64,000 nucleotides of DNA from an uncultured Serinicoccus sp. GTDB taxonomy: Bacteria > Actinomycetota > Actinomycetes > Actinomycetales > Dermatophilaceae. The position numbers and the translations under genes were made by a program. Each line of letters begins with the position of its first letter. The stretch's first letter is position 1. The notes under the pieces were generated by a model that saw only the letters and a list, made by a program, of their open reading frames with translations, was not told the origin of the DNA and did not search any database. Shown here one piece after another: positions 1-16,793 of this stretch. The stretch lies in contig NZ_CANKYH010000006.1 in assembly GCF_947487915.1 (NCBI RefSeq), positions 124,001 to 188,000 on the forward strand. The letters are read 5' to 3'.

Positions 1-19
1 GCGGTGGCGACGGTGCGGC

Positions 20-607
20 TCACGCCTGGTCCCCCGGCGCACCGCCCCCGTCGGCGGTCCCGTCAGCGGGGGCCTGCTGGCCCCGGGAGCCGACGCTCAG
101 CCACGGGCCGACCTCGGTCCCCTCGGGGGCGCCCTCCGGGAGGTCGGGCTCCTCCCCGCGCTCGACCTGCGCCTTGGCGATGACGTTGCGGTGCCAGAGC
201 TGGAGCGCCTGCAGCAGCAGACCGGTGGCGATCTGGACCTTCGCCTTGGGCGGCTCGGAGCGCGCGATGATCTGCTCGACCGCCAGCACGAGGTTGCCGC
301 TCGCGATGCCGGCCTTGACGAGGTTGACCCCCAGGGTCACGTCGTTGCACCCGTTGAGCCGGGTGAAGAGCTCCTCGGGCACGCTGCTGGCGATCTGCCA
401 CTGGCCGTAGATCCGCATGATGTCGAACTGCTCGCCCTCGATGACCTTGACGAACAGCTTCTGCCCCTGGACCTCGAAGGCGACGTCGCCGGCCTTGTCC
501 AGGTTGGGCGACATCTGCAGGTCCTGCAGGGCGTCGAGGACGCGACCGGTCAGCGGGTGCTCCTGCGGGGGCGGCGGGAAGTTGGGCAGCGAGGTCGGAT
601 CACTCAT
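20..607 (-). CDS. YbjN domain-containing protein
   Basis: A 195-residue soluble protein with the YbjN-like core (about residues 15-150; QLFVKVIEGEQFDIMR and YGQWQIA motifs), a fold resembling type III secretion chaperones. The molecular function of actinobacterial members is not established. The C-terminal 40 residues are low-complexity (E/G/P/A). I start it at ATG 607 because homology begins directly after MSDP and a TACGTT hexamer lies 6 nt upstream, a leaderless arrangement. The frame stays open further upstream but that part is a GC-rich shadow of glgX. It is divergent from glgX with 70 bp between the starts. Family call is good, function unknown. Confidence 0.85.
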   Translation of the reverse strand: MSDPTSLPNFPPPPQEHPLTGRVLDALQDLQMSPNLDKAGDVAFEVQGQKLFVKVIEGEQFDIMRIYGQWQIASSVPEELFTRLNGCNDVTLGVNLVKAGIASGNLVLAVEQIIARSEPPKAKVQIATGLLLQALQLWHRNVIAKAQVERGEEPDLPEGAPEGTEVGPWLSVGSRGQQAPADGTADGGGAPGDQA

Positions 608-613
608 GGCTCC

Positions 614-619
614 AACGTA
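614..619 (-). promoter_or_regulatory. -10 element of the YbjN gene (leaderless)
   Basis: TACGTT on the minus strand lies 6 nt before the ATG at 607. The predicted transcription start coincides with the start codon. Seen in sequence; promoter activity is inferred. Confidence 0.5.
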
Positions 620-663
620 ACGGCTCGGCCCAGGTCCTGCGCAGCCCCGCCCGCCGCTGGCCC

Positions 664-669
664 TACGCT
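664..669 (+). promoter_or_regulatory. -10 element of glgX (leaderless)
   Basis: TACGCT lies 8 nt before the GTG at 678, and no Shine-Dalgarno sequence is visible. It supports this GTG as the start and as the head of the glucan operon. Confidence 0.5.
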
Positions 670-677
670 GGGCCACC

Positions 678-2876
678 GTGCCCCCTCCGCCCCGGCCCCG
701 CCGCAGCCTCGACCGCCCGCCGCCGCTGGGCGTGACGACCACGGCCGACGGCCCCGAGATCGCCGTGCTGGCGCGGCACGCCACCGCCGTCGAGGTCTGC
801 CTGTCCACCCCGACCGGCGAGCGCCGGGTCCCGCTGACCCGCACCGCCCACGGGATCTGGTGGGACCTCGTGCCCGAGCTGGTCCCGGGTACGCGCTACG
901 GCCTGCGGGTGCGCGGCCCCTGGGCCCCCGACCAGGGCCACCGGCACAACCACGACAAGCTCCTGCTCGACCCCTACGCCGGGGCCGTGGAGGGGGAGGT
1001 CACCTGGCGTCCGGAGGTCTACGGGCACGTCGCCGGCGACCACGGCTGGTCGGACCCGGAGGCCCGCGACGACCGGGACTCGGCCCCGTTCGTGCCCCGC
1101 TCGGTGGTCGTCGACCACAGCACCTTCGACTGGGGCGGGGACGTCCGGCCCCAGGTGCCCTGGACCGACACGGTGCTCTACGAGGCGCACGTGCGCGGCC
1201 TGACCCGGCTGCACCCGGAGGTCCCGCCGGAGCAGCGGGGCACCTACGCGGCGCTCGGCCACCCCGCGGTGGTCGAGCACCTGACGAGCCTCGGGGTGAC
1301 GACCCTCCAGCTGCTCCCCGTGCACGCCTTCACCTCCGAGCCCTCGCTGGTCCGGCGCGGCCTGTCGAACTACTGGGGCTACAACTCCCTCGGCTTCTTC
1401 GCCCCGCACGCCCCGTATGCCGCCGCCCACGACCCCCAGGGGGTCGTCGAGGAGGTCAAGGGCGCCGTCCGCGCCCTGCACGGCGCGGGCATCGAGGTGG
1501 TCCTCGACGTCGTCTACAACCACACGGCCGAGCAGTCGTCCTGGGACGGCCCCACCCTCGGTCCGCGCGGCCTGGACAACCGCACCTACTACCGCCTCGA
1601 CGACCGGGGTCGCGACATCGACGTCACCGGCTGCGGCAACACCCTGGACCTGCGGGACCCGCAGGTGGCACGGATGGTCCTGGACTCGCTGCGGTACTGG
1701 GTCCGGGAGTTCCACGTCGACGGCTTCCGGTTCGACCTCGCCCCGGCGCTGGCCCGCGGGCGCGACGACGCCTACGACCGGGAGCACGCCTTCCACGTGG
1801 CTCTGGAGACCGACCCGGTCCTCTCGCGGGTCAAGCTCGTCGCAGAGCCGTGGGACGTCGGGGTCCACGGGTGGCGGACCGGGCAGTTCCCCGCCGTCTT
1901 CTCCGAGTGGAACGACCGCTTCCGCGACACCACCCGCACCTTCTGGCTGGCCGACGTGGGCCGCCGTCTGCACGGGCACGGCGGCCACGGGGTGCGCGAG
2001 CTCGCGACCCGCCTGGCCGGCTCGGCCGACCTGTTCGGGCACGACGGACGGGGACCGCTCGCCTCGGTCAACCTCGTCACCGCCCACGACGGCTTCACGC
2101 TGGCCGACCTCACGGCATACGAGCACAAGCACAACCACGCCAACGGCGAGGACAACCGGGACGGCCACGGGGACAACCGGTCCTGGAACCACGGGGTCGA
2201 GGGGCCGACCGACGACGCCGAGGTGCTGCGCCGTCGCCGCCGCTCGGTCCGCAACCTGCTCGGGACCCTGCTGCTCGCCCCCGGGGTCCCGATGCTCGTG
2301 GCCGGGGACGAGCTGGGGCGCACCCAGCAGGGCAACAACAACGCGTACTGCCAGGACTCCGAGCTGGCCTGGGTGGACTGGGACCTGGAGGAGTGGCAGT
2401 CCGCGCTGCTGGCGGACACCCGGTCGCTGCTGGCGCTGCGGCGCGAGCTCGCGCTGCTGCGCACGAGCGCCTTCCCGACCTTCGACGCCCGACCCGGCCG
2501 CACCCGGCTGCGCTGGTTCGCCGAGGAGGGCGACGTCCTCGGCGAGCACCAGTGGAACGACCCGCACCGCAGCACGCTCACGGCCCTCTTCGACTCCCTG
2601 CACGACGACACCCCCGACGGCGGCCGCCGCGCCGTCGCCCTGCTGCTGCACGCGGGCACCGCGTCGGCCTCCCTGCGGCTGCCGGAGGTCGGGGACGTCC
2701 GGTCCTGGCACGTGCGCTTCGCCAGCGGGAGCACGGTGTCGGCAGGGTCGTGGGTGGACCCCGGGGGTGCGGTCGAGGTCGGTCCGACGAGCTTCACCGT
2801 GCTCACCGCGGCGCTCGGCGGGACGGGCGGGCGGGCCGCGTCGTCGCGCGTGGTTTCCGACGCGGAAGCCCGGTAG
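678..2876 (+). CDS. glgX: Glycogen debranching enzyme GlgX (isoamylase type)
   Basis: A 732-residue GH13 enzyme that hydrolyses alpha-1,6 branches of glycogen or alpha-glucan. An N-terminal CBM48-like domain (about residues 15-110) precedes the (beta/alpha)8 barrel. The catalytic triad is visible as Asp354 (VDGFRFD), Glu390 (VAEPWDVG) and Asp471 (TAHDGFTL). The signatures SNYWGYNSLGFF and GNNNAYCQD are typical of GlgX/TreX rather than branching enzyme. Length is normal for the family (about 700). It opens the cluster glgX-glgE-treS-(mak-glgB-pgm). Its stop codon TAG is also the first three bases of the predicted -10 element of glgE. Confidence 0.95.
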   Translation: MPPPPRPRRSLDRPPPLGVTTTADGPEIAVLARHATAVEVCLSTPTGERRVPLTRTAHGIWWDLVPELVPGTRYGLRVRGPWAPDQGHRHNHDKLLLDPYAGAVEGEVTWRPEVYGHVAGDHGWSDPEARDDRDSAPFVPRSVVVDHSTFDWGGDVRPQVPWTDTVLYEAHVRGLTRLHPEVPPEQRGTYAALGHPAVVEHLTSLGVTTLQLLPVHAFTSEPSLVRRGLSNYWGYNSLGFFAPHAPYAAAHDPQGVVEEVKGAVRALHGAGIEVVLDVVYNHTAEQSSWDGPTLGPRGLDNRTYYRLDDRGRDIDVTGCGNTLDLRDPQVARMVLDSLRYWVREFHVDGFRFDLAPALARGRDDAYDREHAFHVALETDPVLSRVKLVAEPWDVGVHGWRTGQFPAVFSEWNDRFRDTTRTFWLADVGRRLHGHGGHGVRELATRLAGSADLFGHDGRGPLASVNLVTAHDGFTLADLTAYEHKHNHANGEDNRDGHGDNRSWNHGVEGPTDDAEVLRRRRRSVRNLLGTLLLAPGVPMLVAGDELGRTQQGNNNAYCQDSELAWVDWDLEEWQSALLADTRSLLALRRELALLRTSAFPTFDARPGRTRLRWFAEEGDVLGEHQWNDPHRSTLTALFDSLHDDTPDGGRRAVALLLHAGTASASLRLPEVGDVRSWHVRFASGSTVSAGSWVDPGGAVEVGPTSFTVLTAALGGTGGRAASSRVVSDAEAR

Positions 2877-2879
2877 GTT
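2874..2879 (+). promoter_or_regulatory. -10 element of glgE overlapping the glgX stop codon
   Basis: TAGGTT begins with the glgX TAG stop and lies 7 nt before GTG 2887. It implies a second, leaderless promoter inside the operon and favours GTG 2887 over GTG 2881. Confidence 0.45.
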
Positions 2880-2886
2880 GGTGCGG

Positions 2887-4977
<2,091 letters not shown>

Positions 4978-4988
4978 GAAGGAGCACG

Positions 4989-6703
4989 ATGCGCGGGCTC
5001 AACCTCCATCAGCCAGGGCTGAAGAACGACCCCGACTGGTTCCGCAAGGCGGTCTTCTACGAGGTCCTCGTGCGGGCCTTCGACGACTCCACCGGCTCCG
5101 GCTCGGGCGACTTCACCGGGCTGATGAACCGGCTGGACTACCTGCAGTGGCTCGGGGTCGACTGCCTGTGGATCCCGCCGTTCTACGCCTCGCCGCTGCG
5201 CGACGGCGGGTACGACGTCGCGGACTACACCGCGGTCCTGCCCGAGTTCGGCACCCTCCCGGACTTCCGCGAGCTCATCAGCCAGGCGCACGCGCGCGGC
5301 ATCCGCATCATCACCGACCTGGTGATGAACCACACGAGCGACCAGCACCCGTGGTTCCAGGCCAGCCGCTCGGACCCCGAGGGCCCCTACGGCGACTTCT
5401 ACGTCTGGTCCGACACCGATGAGAAGTATGCCGACGCGCGGATCATCTTCGTCGACACCGAGACCTCCAACTGGACCTTCGACCCGGTCCGCCGACAGTT
5501 CTTCTGGCACCGCTTCTTCTCCCACCAGCCGGACCTCAACTTCGAGAACGAGGCCGTCGCGGAGGCGATGTTCGACATCGTCCGGTTCTGGATGGACCTC
5601 GGCATCGACGGCTTCCGGCTGGACGCCGTGCCCTACCTCTTCGAGGAGGAGGGCACCAACTGCGAGAACCTCCCCCGCACCCACGAGTTCCTGGCCCGGC
5701 TGCGGGCGATGGTGGACGAGGAGTACCCGGGCCGGGTGCTGCTGGCCGAGGCCAACCAGATGCCGGCCGAGGTGGTCGACTACTACGGCACCCCCGAGGC
5801 GCCGGAGTGCCACATGTGCTTCCACTTCCCGGTCATGCCGAGGCTCTACTACTCGCTGCGCGAGGAGAAGGCCGAGCCGATCGTCCGGGTCATGGAGGAG
5901 ACGCCCCGCATCCCCGAGGGGACGCAGTGGGGCACCTTCCTGCGCAACCACGACGAGCTCACCCTGGAGATGGTCTCCGGGGAGGAGCGCTCGGCGATGT
6001 ACGGCTGGTACGCCCCCGACCCGCGGATGCGCGCCAACATCGGCATCCGGCGCCGGCTCGCCCCGCTGCTCGACAACTCCCGCGAGGAGATCGAGCTCAT
6101 CAACGCGCTGCTGCTCTCGCTCCCGGGGTCTCCGTGCCTCTACTACGGTGACGAGATCGGCATGGGCGACAACATCTGGCTCAGCGACCGCGACGCCGTG
6201 CGCACCCCGATGCAGTGGACCCCGGACCGCAACGCCGGCTTCTCCACCGCGGACCCCGGCAAGCTGTACCTCCCCGTCATCAGCTCGCTGGTCTACCACC
6301 ACAACAGCGTCAACGTCGAGGCCGAGATGGCCAGCGGCTCCTCGCTGCTGCACTGGACCCGCGGCATGCTGCAGGTGCGGGCCACCCACGAGGTCTTCGG
6401 CACGGGCGAGTACCTCCCCTGCGTCGCCGACAACGACGCGGTCCTGGCCTTCGTCCGCGCCCTGGCGCCGGGCAGCGACGAGGAGGAGCGCGAGGGCTAC
6501 CCCGCGGTGCTGTGCATCAACAACCTGTCCTCCCGGCCGCAGGCCAGCACCATCACCCTGCCGGAGCCCCTGCACGGGGCCGACGTGCGGGACCTCTTCG
6601 GCGGGCACAACTTCCCCGACGTCGGTGCCGACGGCACCGTCACCCTCAGCATGGGCTCGCGTGGCTTCTACTGGCTGGGCCTGACCCCGAAGGAGGAACA
6701 GCG

Positions 6704-6707
<4 letters not shown>
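4989..6707 (+). CDS. treS: Trehalose synthase TreS
   Basis: A 572-residue GH13_16 enzyme interconverting trehalose and maltose, which feeds maltose to maltokinase. Catalytic residues are Asp212 ([11 protein letters not shown]), Glu254 (LLAEANQMP) and Asp322 ([10 protein letters not shown]). The TreS signatures [19 protein letters not shown] and [16 protein letters not shown] are present. Length is typical of the single-domain enzyme; it is not fused to maltokinase, unlike the TreS-Pep2 fusions of some proteobacteria. An AAGGAG ribosome binding site stands just before ATG 4989. The stop overlaps the next start as ATGA, indicating translational coupling. Confidence 0.97.
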
Positions 6708-12694
<5,987 letters not shown>

Positions 12695-12700
12695 CCCGCG

Positions 12701-12738
12701 CCGGACGCGTCGTAGGACCGCACCGGACGCGTCGTAGG
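12701..12738. repeat. Short tandem repeat, two 16-bp copies, period 22
   Basis: CCGGACGCGTCGTAGG occurs at 12701-12716 and 12723-12738 in the gap between the convergent pgm end and the YbbN-like gene. The CCGGACG core is used again in the hairpin that follows. Confidence 0.8.
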
Positions 12739-12739
12739 T

Positions 12740-12765
12740 GCACACCGGACGCACGTCCGGTGTGC
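12740..12765. terminator. Bidirectional terminator-like hairpin after the mak-glgB-pgm gene
   Basis: A perfect 12-bp inverted repeat, GCACACCGGACG / CGTCCGGTGTGC, separated by CA, lies between two convergent genes. There is no U-tract, as is usual in GC-rich actinobacteria. It could stop transcription from both sides. Confidence 0.6.
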
Positions 12766-12778
12766 CCCTCGGTGGGCG

Positions 12779-13798
12779 TCAGTACAGGGCGCTCATGAGG
12801 GCCCGGCGGGCCTTGGTGACGCGCGGGTCCTGGGTGCCGACGACCTCGAAGAGCCCCAGCAGGTGGGTGCGGGCCCGGTCACGGTCCTCCCCCGCGGTGC
12901 GGCGCACGGTCTCGATGAGCCGGCCGAAGCCGTCCTCGACGTGCCCGCCGACGAGGTCCACGTCGGCCGCGTCCAGCTGGGCCTGCACGTCGTCGGGCCG
13001 GTCGGCGGCGGCCTGCCGGACGGCGGCGAGGTCCATCCCGGAGGTGCGCTCGAGCAGCGTGACCTGCCCGAGACCGAGACGGGCGAGCTCGTCGGAGGAG
13101 TCCTGGGCGAGCGCCTTCTCGTAGGCGGTGATCGCCGCCGCCCAGTCCCCGCGGTCGATCGCGTCGTAGGCCTCCTGGTGCAGCGGCGGCAGCTCGGCGG
13201 CCTCCTCGCCCTCGTCGGCGGCCGCGTCGTCCTCCCCGGGGCCGTCGTCCTCGCCGACCTCGACCCGACCGGTCACGGCGTTCTGCACGGCCGCCTCGAG
13301 GAACTTCTCCAGCAGCTGGTCCACCTGCTCCATCGGCTGCACGCCGAGGTAGAACGGCATGGATTGACCGCTGAGCAGGCCCATGACGACCGGCAGGGAG
13401 GAGACCTGTCCGAAGACCTGCTGCAGCACGGGGGTCAGGGCCTGCAGGATGCCTGGGCTGTCGGCCACGTCGACCCCGGCCACCTGGAACCGGCCGCCCC
13501 CGGTGCGGGCCCGCTCGGCCAGGTCGCGCAGGTGGGTGAGCGACTCCGGCAGCTGCGGCGTCCACAGCACCAGCACGACGGGGGTGGTCAGGCTGGCGTT
13601 GACGACCGACTCGAAGGTGTCGTCGCTCACCTGGACGAGCGCACCGCTGCGGCCGGGGACGCCGCCCGCGGGTGCTCCCGCAGGCGCACCACCGGGCTGC
13701 TGCCCGGGACCCGCGGCCGGGGCACCGGGCCGGGAGGAGAGCGCGGAGAGGTCGACGGCGCCGCGCAGGGCGGCAGAGGAGAAGGGCTGCTGGCTCAT
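12779..13798 (-). CDS. YbbN/CnoX-like thioredoxin-fold tetratricopeptide protein
   Basis: A 339-residue cytosolic protein: low-complexity Pro/Gly/Ala N-terminus (about 1-50), a thioredoxin fold (about 55-165, VVLVLWTPQLPES ... LPVVMGLLSGQ), an acidic Glu/Asp linker, then C-terminal TPR helices (about 205-339, AYDAIDRGDWAAAITAYEKAL). The family acts as a holdase/co-chaperone. The usual WCGPC site is replaced by WTPQLPE, so no disulfide redox activity is expected. The position beside the glucan genes is conserved in mycobacteria (Rv1324). A TACCCT hexamer 6 nt upstream of ATG 13798 suggests a leaderless start, though GGAGA is also present. Confidence 0.85.
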   Translation of the reverse strand: MSQQPFSSAALRGAVDLSALSSRPGAPAAGPGQQPGGAPAGAPAGGVPGRSGALVQVSDDTFESVVNASLTTPVVLVLWTPQLPESLTHLRDLAERARTGGGRFQVAGVDVADSPGILQALTPVLQQVFGQVSSLPVVMGLLSGQSMPFYLGVQPMEQVDQLLEKFLEAAVQNAVTGRVEVGEDDGPGEDDAAADEGEEAAELPPLHQEAYDAIDRGDWAAAITAYEKALAQDSSDELARLGLGQVTLLERTSGMDLAAVRQAAADRPDDVQAQLDAADVDLVGGHVEDGFGRLIETVRRTAGEDRDRARTHLLGLFEVVGTQDPRVTKARRALMSALY

Positions 13799-13804
13799 GT
13801 CTCC

Positions 13805-13810
13805 AGGGTA
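13805..13810 (-). promoter_or_regulatory. -10 element of the YbbN-like gene
   Basis: TACCCT on the minus strand lies 6 nt before ATG 13798. It overlaps a copy of the dispersed GTATGCC motif. Confidence 0.45.
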
Positions 13811-13850
13811 TGCCGTGGGCGCCCGGGCCTCGAACGCCCCGGGCCGGACC

Positions 13851-14972
13851 TCACTCGCCGGAGGCGTCCACCAGCTGCTCGGTCGCAGCCAGCATCTCCG
13901 GCTTGAAGTCGACGTCCTCCGACGGCGCCCGCATCCCCACGAAGACGGAGGTCCGCAGGGTGGCCTGCTCGGTCAGCACCTCGCTGTCCTGGAAGACCCG
14001 GAACTCGTCCGAAGTCGTGAGCTCGCTGCCCTGGTCGACGACGAACTGGGTGTCGCGCAGCAGCGAGCCCATGACGAAGCCGCTGCCGTCCTCGAAGAGC
14101 AGGGTGACGACGTCGTCGGAGACCAGCCAGTTCTTCTCGCGCAGGCTCGCCTGGCCCGAGAGGGCCTCGGCCTGCTCCTCGGCGGCCTGGCGCACCGAGG
14201 GCGCGTAGCCGTGGGTGCGGTAGTCCGGCACCTCGTCCGGCTGGGGCCACTCGGTGTAGGCCCCGACCGACCGGAGCAGCTCGCGCGGCTGCATGGTGAG
14301 CTCGCCCTGGTCACCGCGCAGCACCGGGCTGCCCTCGGAGCGCGGGTCGAAGGTCGGGACCTGGGTGTCCGGCAGCATCGGCGCCTCCCAGGTGATCCGG
14401 AAGTCCTCGCTCTGGCCGCTCTCGCTCGAGAGCAGGTGCAGCACGGGCGCGCCGTCCTCGGGAACGGTCTGCACGAGCAGGTAGGCCGCGTCCTGGTCGT
14501 CCTCGCGGCTGACCGCCAGCACGTTGGGCTCGACCGGGGTCTCCTCCAGGTCCACCTCGGCCGGCTCGCCGGTCACCGGCTCGAGCCGGTCGGCGGCCCG
14601 GTGCGCCCGCAGCACGCTGCCGGCCATGGACGCCTCCTGGGCCTCCTGGACGTCGTCACCGTCGCCCTGGTCGGCGCGGACCCGCTGGGTGAGCACCTCG
14701 GTGGCGACGTCCTCGGCCTCGTCCAGCGGCAGGTCGGCGGTCTCGGCGTCGGTCGTCATCTCCACCGTCTGACCCGTGGCGTCGGCGGTGTCAGACCCGG
14801 CGTGGTCGGTCGATGCGGCGTCGTCGGTCGACGCGGCGTCGTCGGCGGTGGCGCTCGAGCTGCCTCCGGCGGCGTCGGTGGTGGCCTCGCCGCCGGTGTC
14901 GTCACCGGAGCAGGCGGCAAGAACGAGGGCCGAGCTCAGGGTGGCGGCGGCGGTGATCCTGGAGAACTTCAT
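13851..14972 (-). CDS. Predicted secreted lipoprotein, function unknown
   Basis: A 373-residue protein starting MKFSRITAAATLSSALVLAAC; the lipobox LVLAAC with Cys21 marks a type II signal peptide, so it should be anchored outside the membrane. After the Cys comes a Ser/Thr/Asp/Ala-rich tether of about 60 residues (repeated DDAASTD), then a folded domain of about 290 residues that I cannot assign to a family. The upstream frame is open for 22 more residues, but signal peptide placement and the TACCAT hexamer 6 nt before ATG 14972 fix this start. Follows the DUF1353 gene after 37 bp. Confidence 0.75.
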   Translation of the reverse strand: MKFSRITAAATLSSALVLAACSGDDTGGEATTDAAGGSSSATADDAASTDDAASTDHAGSDTADATGQTVEMTTDAETADLPLDEAEDVATEVLTQRVRADQGDGDDVQEAQEASMAGSVLRAHRAADRLEPVTGEPAEVDLEETPVEPNVLAVSREDDQDAAYLLVQTVPEDGAPVLHLLSSESGQSEDFRITWEAPMLPDTQVPTFDPRSEGSPVLRGDQGELTMQPRELLRSVGAYTEWPQPDEVPDYRTHGYAPSVRQAAEEQAEALSGQASLREKNWLVSDDVVTLLFEDGSGFVMGSLLRDTQFVVDQGSELTTSDEFRVFQDSEVLTEQATLRTSVFVGMRAPSEDVDFKPEMLAATEQLVDASGE

Positions 14973-14978
14973 AACGAT

Positions 14979-14984
14979 ATGGTA
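14979..14984 (-). promoter_or_regulatory. -10 element of the lipoprotein gene (leaderless)
   Basis: TACCAT on the minus strand lies 6 nt before ATG 14972, within an unusually AT-rich patch (14971-14990). Confidence 0.5.
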
Positions 14985-15009
14985 AACATCGGGGACTGGT
15001 GGGGGGAAA

Positions 15010-15777
15010 TCAGCGATCTCCCAGGCTCGTCCCTGCATCGGCGGCCCGACGGTCGCGCACCCGCACCCCGTCGTCGTCGGCCGGCCCGCTCACGAGCCGC
15101 TCCAGGAGGAGATAGAAGCCGTAGATCGCCAGCAACGCCGCGGTGACGTGCAGCAGCAGCGCCAGCGCGACCCCGACGATCACCCCGGCCGGCCAGTAGC
15201 GTCCCCAGGAGACGGCGAGCACGCTCGGCAGCACGACCGCGAAGAGCGCCCCGAGCGCCAGCTCGACCGGCCACGGGCGGTCCCCCATCCACGGGACGAC
15301 CGCGACCAGGTCGAAGAAGTCGAGGGTGGCCGCCGTGCCGAGGAGGGCGACGAGCCCCAGCAGGCCGACCAGCTGCGCCCGCTTCCCCAGGTCACGGCTG
15401 GCCCACAGCGTGCCGATGGTGACGGCCGCCCACATCAGCCAGGCCCGCACCCGGCCGGTGCCCAGCCCGATCATCGCCGTCCGGAACACCCGGTCCGCCT
15501 CGTGCCGACCGGTCTCGGGCCCCTCGAAGCTGCCGGGGCAGACCAGGGCGTCGTGCAGGACGGCGGCCGGGAGGAAGTCACCGCTCTTGGGCACCAGCCA
15601 GGTGAAGAGGTGGGGCACCGACGCGAAGTCGGTGGTGAAGCCGGCGGGCACGACGAAGGTGTCACCGCCCTCCTCGACGTAACCGACCGGCTGCAGCAGC
15701 ACGAAGTCGCGCCCGTCCACGCTGCGCACCTCGAGGCGCAGCGGGCCCCCGGTCTGCGGAGCGAAGAACTCCCCCAT
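15010..15777 (-). CDS. DUF1353 domain protein with membrane segments
   Basis: A 255-residue protein. Residues 1 to about 110 match the DUF1353 pattern (FVVPAGFTTDFASVPHLF, AAVLHDALV, EADRVFRTAM), a domain shared with phage-associated proteins but of unknown activity. The C-terminal half has about four hydrophobic segments ([46 protein letters not shown]). It starts 6 nt after the pip stop codon, so the two are probably co-transcribed. No phage genes are nearby. Confidence 0.75.
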   Translation of the reverse strand: MGEFFAPQTGGPLRLEVRSVDGRDFVLLQPVGYVEEGGDTFVVPAGFTTDFASVPHLFTWLVPKSGDFLPAAVLHDALVCPGSFEGPETGRHEADRVFRTAMIGLGTGRVRAWLMWAAVTIGTLWASRDLGKRAQLVGLLGLVALLGTAATLDFFDLVAVVPWMGDRPWPVELALGALFAVVLPSVLAVSWGRYWPAGVIVGVALALLLHVTAALLAIYGFYLLLERLVSGPADDDGVRVRDRRAADAGTSLGDR

Positions 15778-15783
15778 GGTGGT

Positions 15784-16767
15784 CTACCTCCTGCTGGTCG
15801 CGAACCTGTCGGTCGCCCGCACGAGCGCATCCAGGTTGCCTGGTTCGGAGAACGCGTGCCCCGCGTCGGGGACCACCGTGAGGTCGGCGTCCGGGAGCCG
15901 CGCGGCGAGGTCGAAGGCCGTGCGCGCCGGCGTGCACATGTCCAGCCGGCCCTGGACGATCACCGTGGGGATGTGGGCCAGCGCCGGGGCCTGGTCGAGC
16001 AGCGAGCCCTCCCGCAGGAAGCCGCCGTGCACGAAGTAGTGGTTCTCGATCCTGGCGAAGGCCACCGCCTGCTGCGGCTCGGTCGCCTTCTGGAAGGACT
16101 CCTCGTCGGGCTCCACCGTGATGACCCGCGACTCCCACCCGCTCCACGCGACGGCGGCAGGGACGTGGACCGCAGGGTCGGGGTCGAAGAGCAGCTCGTG
16201 GTAGGCGAGCTGCATCTCGTGCCGCCGCTCGGGGGCCACCGGCGCGACGAAGTCGGCCCAGTGGTCGGGGTAGACGTGCTCGAGGTGACCCCGCTCGTAC
16301 ATCCAGGACAGCTCGGCCGGGCGCAGCGTGAAGATGCCGCGCAGCACCAGCTCGCTCACCCGGTCGGGGTGCGCCTGCGCGTAGGCCAGGGACAGGCAGG
16401 ACCCCCACGACCCGCCGAAGACCTGCCAGGTCCCGATGCCGAGGTGCTCACGGATGTGCTCCATGTCGGCGACGAGGTGACCGGTCGTGTTGGTCGCCCA
16501 GACGGCCGGGTCCACCGTGGTCGACGCGTGCGGGGTGGAGCGTCCGGCCATCCGCTGGTCGACGAGGACGATGCGGTAGCGCTCGGGGTCGAACACGCGT
16601 CGCTGCTTGGGGCTCGTGCCGCTGCCCGGGCCGCCGTGCACGAAGATCACCGGCTTGCCCTCCGGGTTGCCGGACTGCTCGACGTAGACCTGGTGGCCCT
16701 GCCCCACGTCCAGCATCTCGGTGGCGTAGGGCTCGATCTCGGGGTAGAAGGTCCGCCGCTCGCTCAT
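15784..16767 (-). CDS. pip: Proline iminopeptidase (alpha/beta hydrolase)
   Basis: A 327-residue S33-family peptidase that removes N-terminal proline from peptides in the cytosol. Oxyanion motif HGGPGSG, nucleophile Ser120 in GGSWGS, and the late Asp (GRLDMC) and His (DAGHAF) of the triad are visible. Length is standard (about 315-330). The conserved segment usually reading DQRGCGRSTPHA is DQRMAGRSTPHA here (Met73-Ala74), next to the active site. TACCGT lies 6 nt before ATG 16767, favouring a leaderless start. Confidence 0.92.
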   Translation of the reverse strand: MSERRTFYPEIEPYATEMLDVGQGHQVYVEQSGNPEGKPVIFVHGGPGSGTSPKQRRVFDPERYRIVLVDQRMAGRSTPHASTTVDPAVWATNTTGHLVADMEHIREHLGIGTWQVFGGSWGSCLSLAYAQAHPDRVSELVLRGIFTLRPAELSWMYERGHLEHVYPDHWADFVAPVAPERRHEMQLAYHELLFDPDPAVHVPAAVAWSGWESRVITVEPDEESFQKATEPQQAVAFARIENHYFVHGGFLREGSLLDQAPALAHIPTVIVQGRLDMCTPARTAFDLAARLPDADLTVVPDAGHAFSEPGNLDALVRATDRFATSRR

Positions 16768-16773
16768 CCCCCG

Positions 16774-16779
16774 ACGGTA
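16774..16779 (-). promoter_or_regulatory. -10 element of pip (leaderless)
   Basis: TACCGT on the minus strand lies 6 nt before ATG 16767. Part of the leaderless series. Confidence 0.5.
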
Positions 16780-16793
16780 GCCCGTGCGGCAGG

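Noticed and set aside
20..844. 274-residue version of the YbjN protein
   Set aside because: The extra 79 residues are Arg/Gly-rich shadow sequence overlapping glgX; homology and the -10 element begin at 607.
15010..15777. Prophage remnant suggested by DUF1353
   Set aside because: DUF1353 occurs in phages, but no integrase, portal, tail or attachment site is near, and the protein has a membrane half.
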